A DNA stretch of 13,905 bases from an uncultured Lachnospiraceae bacterium. Its GTDB lineage: Bacteria; Bacillota; Clostridia; Lachnospirales; Lachnospiraceae. Below the pieces are notes generated by a model that was not told the DNA's origin, did no database searches, and was given only the letters and a program-made list of their open reading frames with translations. Location of the stretch: contig CAMWTF010000025.1 of NCBI GenBank assembly GCA_947177105.1, forward strand, positions 1 through 13,905. The letters run 5' to 3'. This document shows positions 13,410 to 13,905 of this stretch, piece after piece. Each line of letters starts with the position of its first letter. The stretch's first letter is position 1. The position numbers and the translations under genes are program-made.

Positions 13410-13905
13410 ATGGTCAATGTGGCAGTGGATGCGATGGGCGGGGATAATGCCCCAGTGGAGATTGTCAAGGGCGCCATTGAGGCGTTGAATACAAATAAGG
13501 AAATAAAGATTTTTCTGGTAGGCAAGGAGGCTGTCATTAAGGAAGAGCTTGCCAAATATACTTATGATATATCCCAGGTGGAGATTGTACATGCGTCGGA
13601 GGTGATTGAGACGGCAGAGCCTCCCGTAATGGCCATCCGCAAGAAGAAGGATTCCTCCATTGTAAAAGCATTGTATATGGTGAAGGAGGGAACCTGTGAC
13701 GCGTTTGTGTCCTCCGGCAGCACCGGGGCCGTGTTGGTGGGCGGCCAGGTGATTGTAGGGAGAATAGGGGGCGTAGAGAGACCGCCCCTGGCGCCGCTGA
13801 TTCCCACGGAGAATGGTGTAAGCCTGCTGATTGACTGCGGCGCCAATGTGGATGCACGGTCTTCTCATCTGGTGCAGTTTGCCAAGATGGGATCGATCTA
13901 CATGG
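13410..13905 (+). CDS. plsX: Phosphate acyltransferase PlsX, 3' partial
   Basis: PlsX moves fatty acyl chains from acyl-ACP to phosphate, making acyl-phosphate for the first step of phospholipid synthesis by PlsY. It is a peripheral cytoplasmic membrane enzyme. 165 codons are visible, about half of the usual 330-340. The family start MVNVAVDAMGGDNAP is followed by VHASEVIETAEPPVMAIRKKKDSSI, then VSSGSTGAVLVGG and RPPLAPLIP, all characteristic. AGGAGG at 13395-13400 is 9 bases before ATG 13410. The yceD-rpmF-plsX order is conserved widely, but here a terminator and a separate promoter candidate stand between rpmF and plsX. fab genes would be expected downstream, outside the window. Confidence 0.96.
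   Translation, partial: MVNVAVDAMGGDNAPVEIVKGAIEALNTNKEIKIFLVGKEAVIKEELAKYTYDISQVEIVHASEVIETAEPPVMAIRKKKDSSIVKALYMVKEGTCDAFVSSGSTGAVLVGGQVIVGRIGGVERPPLAPLIPTENGVSLLIDCGANVDARSSHLVQFAKMGSIYM

Overview
The window looks like chromosomal DNA of a Firmicute of class Clostridia, most probably a Lachnospiraceae-type gut anaerobe. This is inferred from the L32 sequence, the trpC-F-B-A order, strong AGGAGG-type ribosome binding sites, several TTG/GTG starts and moderate GC content. All genes I accept are on the + strand. No tRNA, rRNA, IS element or CRISPR array was seen.

Region 1 (1-3187) is the distal half of a tryptophan operon: trpC (5' end outside the window), trpF, trpB and trpA, tightly packed, with trpB and trpA overlapping by 8 bases. 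Together they convert CdRP precursors to indole glycerol phosphate and then to tryptophan.

Region 2 (3188-5831) is a looser, more AT-rich stretch with its own promoter. It holds a calcium-loop lipoprotein, a GNAT acetyltransferase, a small P-loop kinase-like protein and a small membrane protein. Nothing links these functionally, and it reads as accessory cargo between two housekeeping blocks.

Region 3 (5832-7282) is a two-gene unit. It has a protein resembling only the N-terminal half of the bacterial actin MreB, with both nucleotide-binding phosphate loops missing, and a nucleoside phosphorylase. A hairpin follows.

Region 4 (7283-12452) is a polyamine (spermidine/putrescine) ABC transporter, potA-potB-potC-potD. 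A 400-base leader carries palindromes, a promoter candidate and a long hairpin. PotA has a duplicated C-terminal TOBE-like region. PotD has a signal peptide but no lipobox, and ends in a membrane helix. Between potC and potD lies a structured tandem repeat in which two kinds of hairpin alternate. One stem shows a compensatory base-pair change between copies, and a degenerate third copy runs into the potD start.

Region 5 (12453-13905) is the conserved yceD (DUF177)-rpmF-plsX cluster, linking ribosome and fatty acid/phospholipid synthesis. A consensus sigma-A promoter drives yceD-rpmF. A strong intrinsic terminator follows rpmF, and plsX (3' end outside the window) has a separate promoter candidate.

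The most unusual items are the potC-potD repeat array and the half-actin protein. I saw no defence system or other clearly new multi-gene system.
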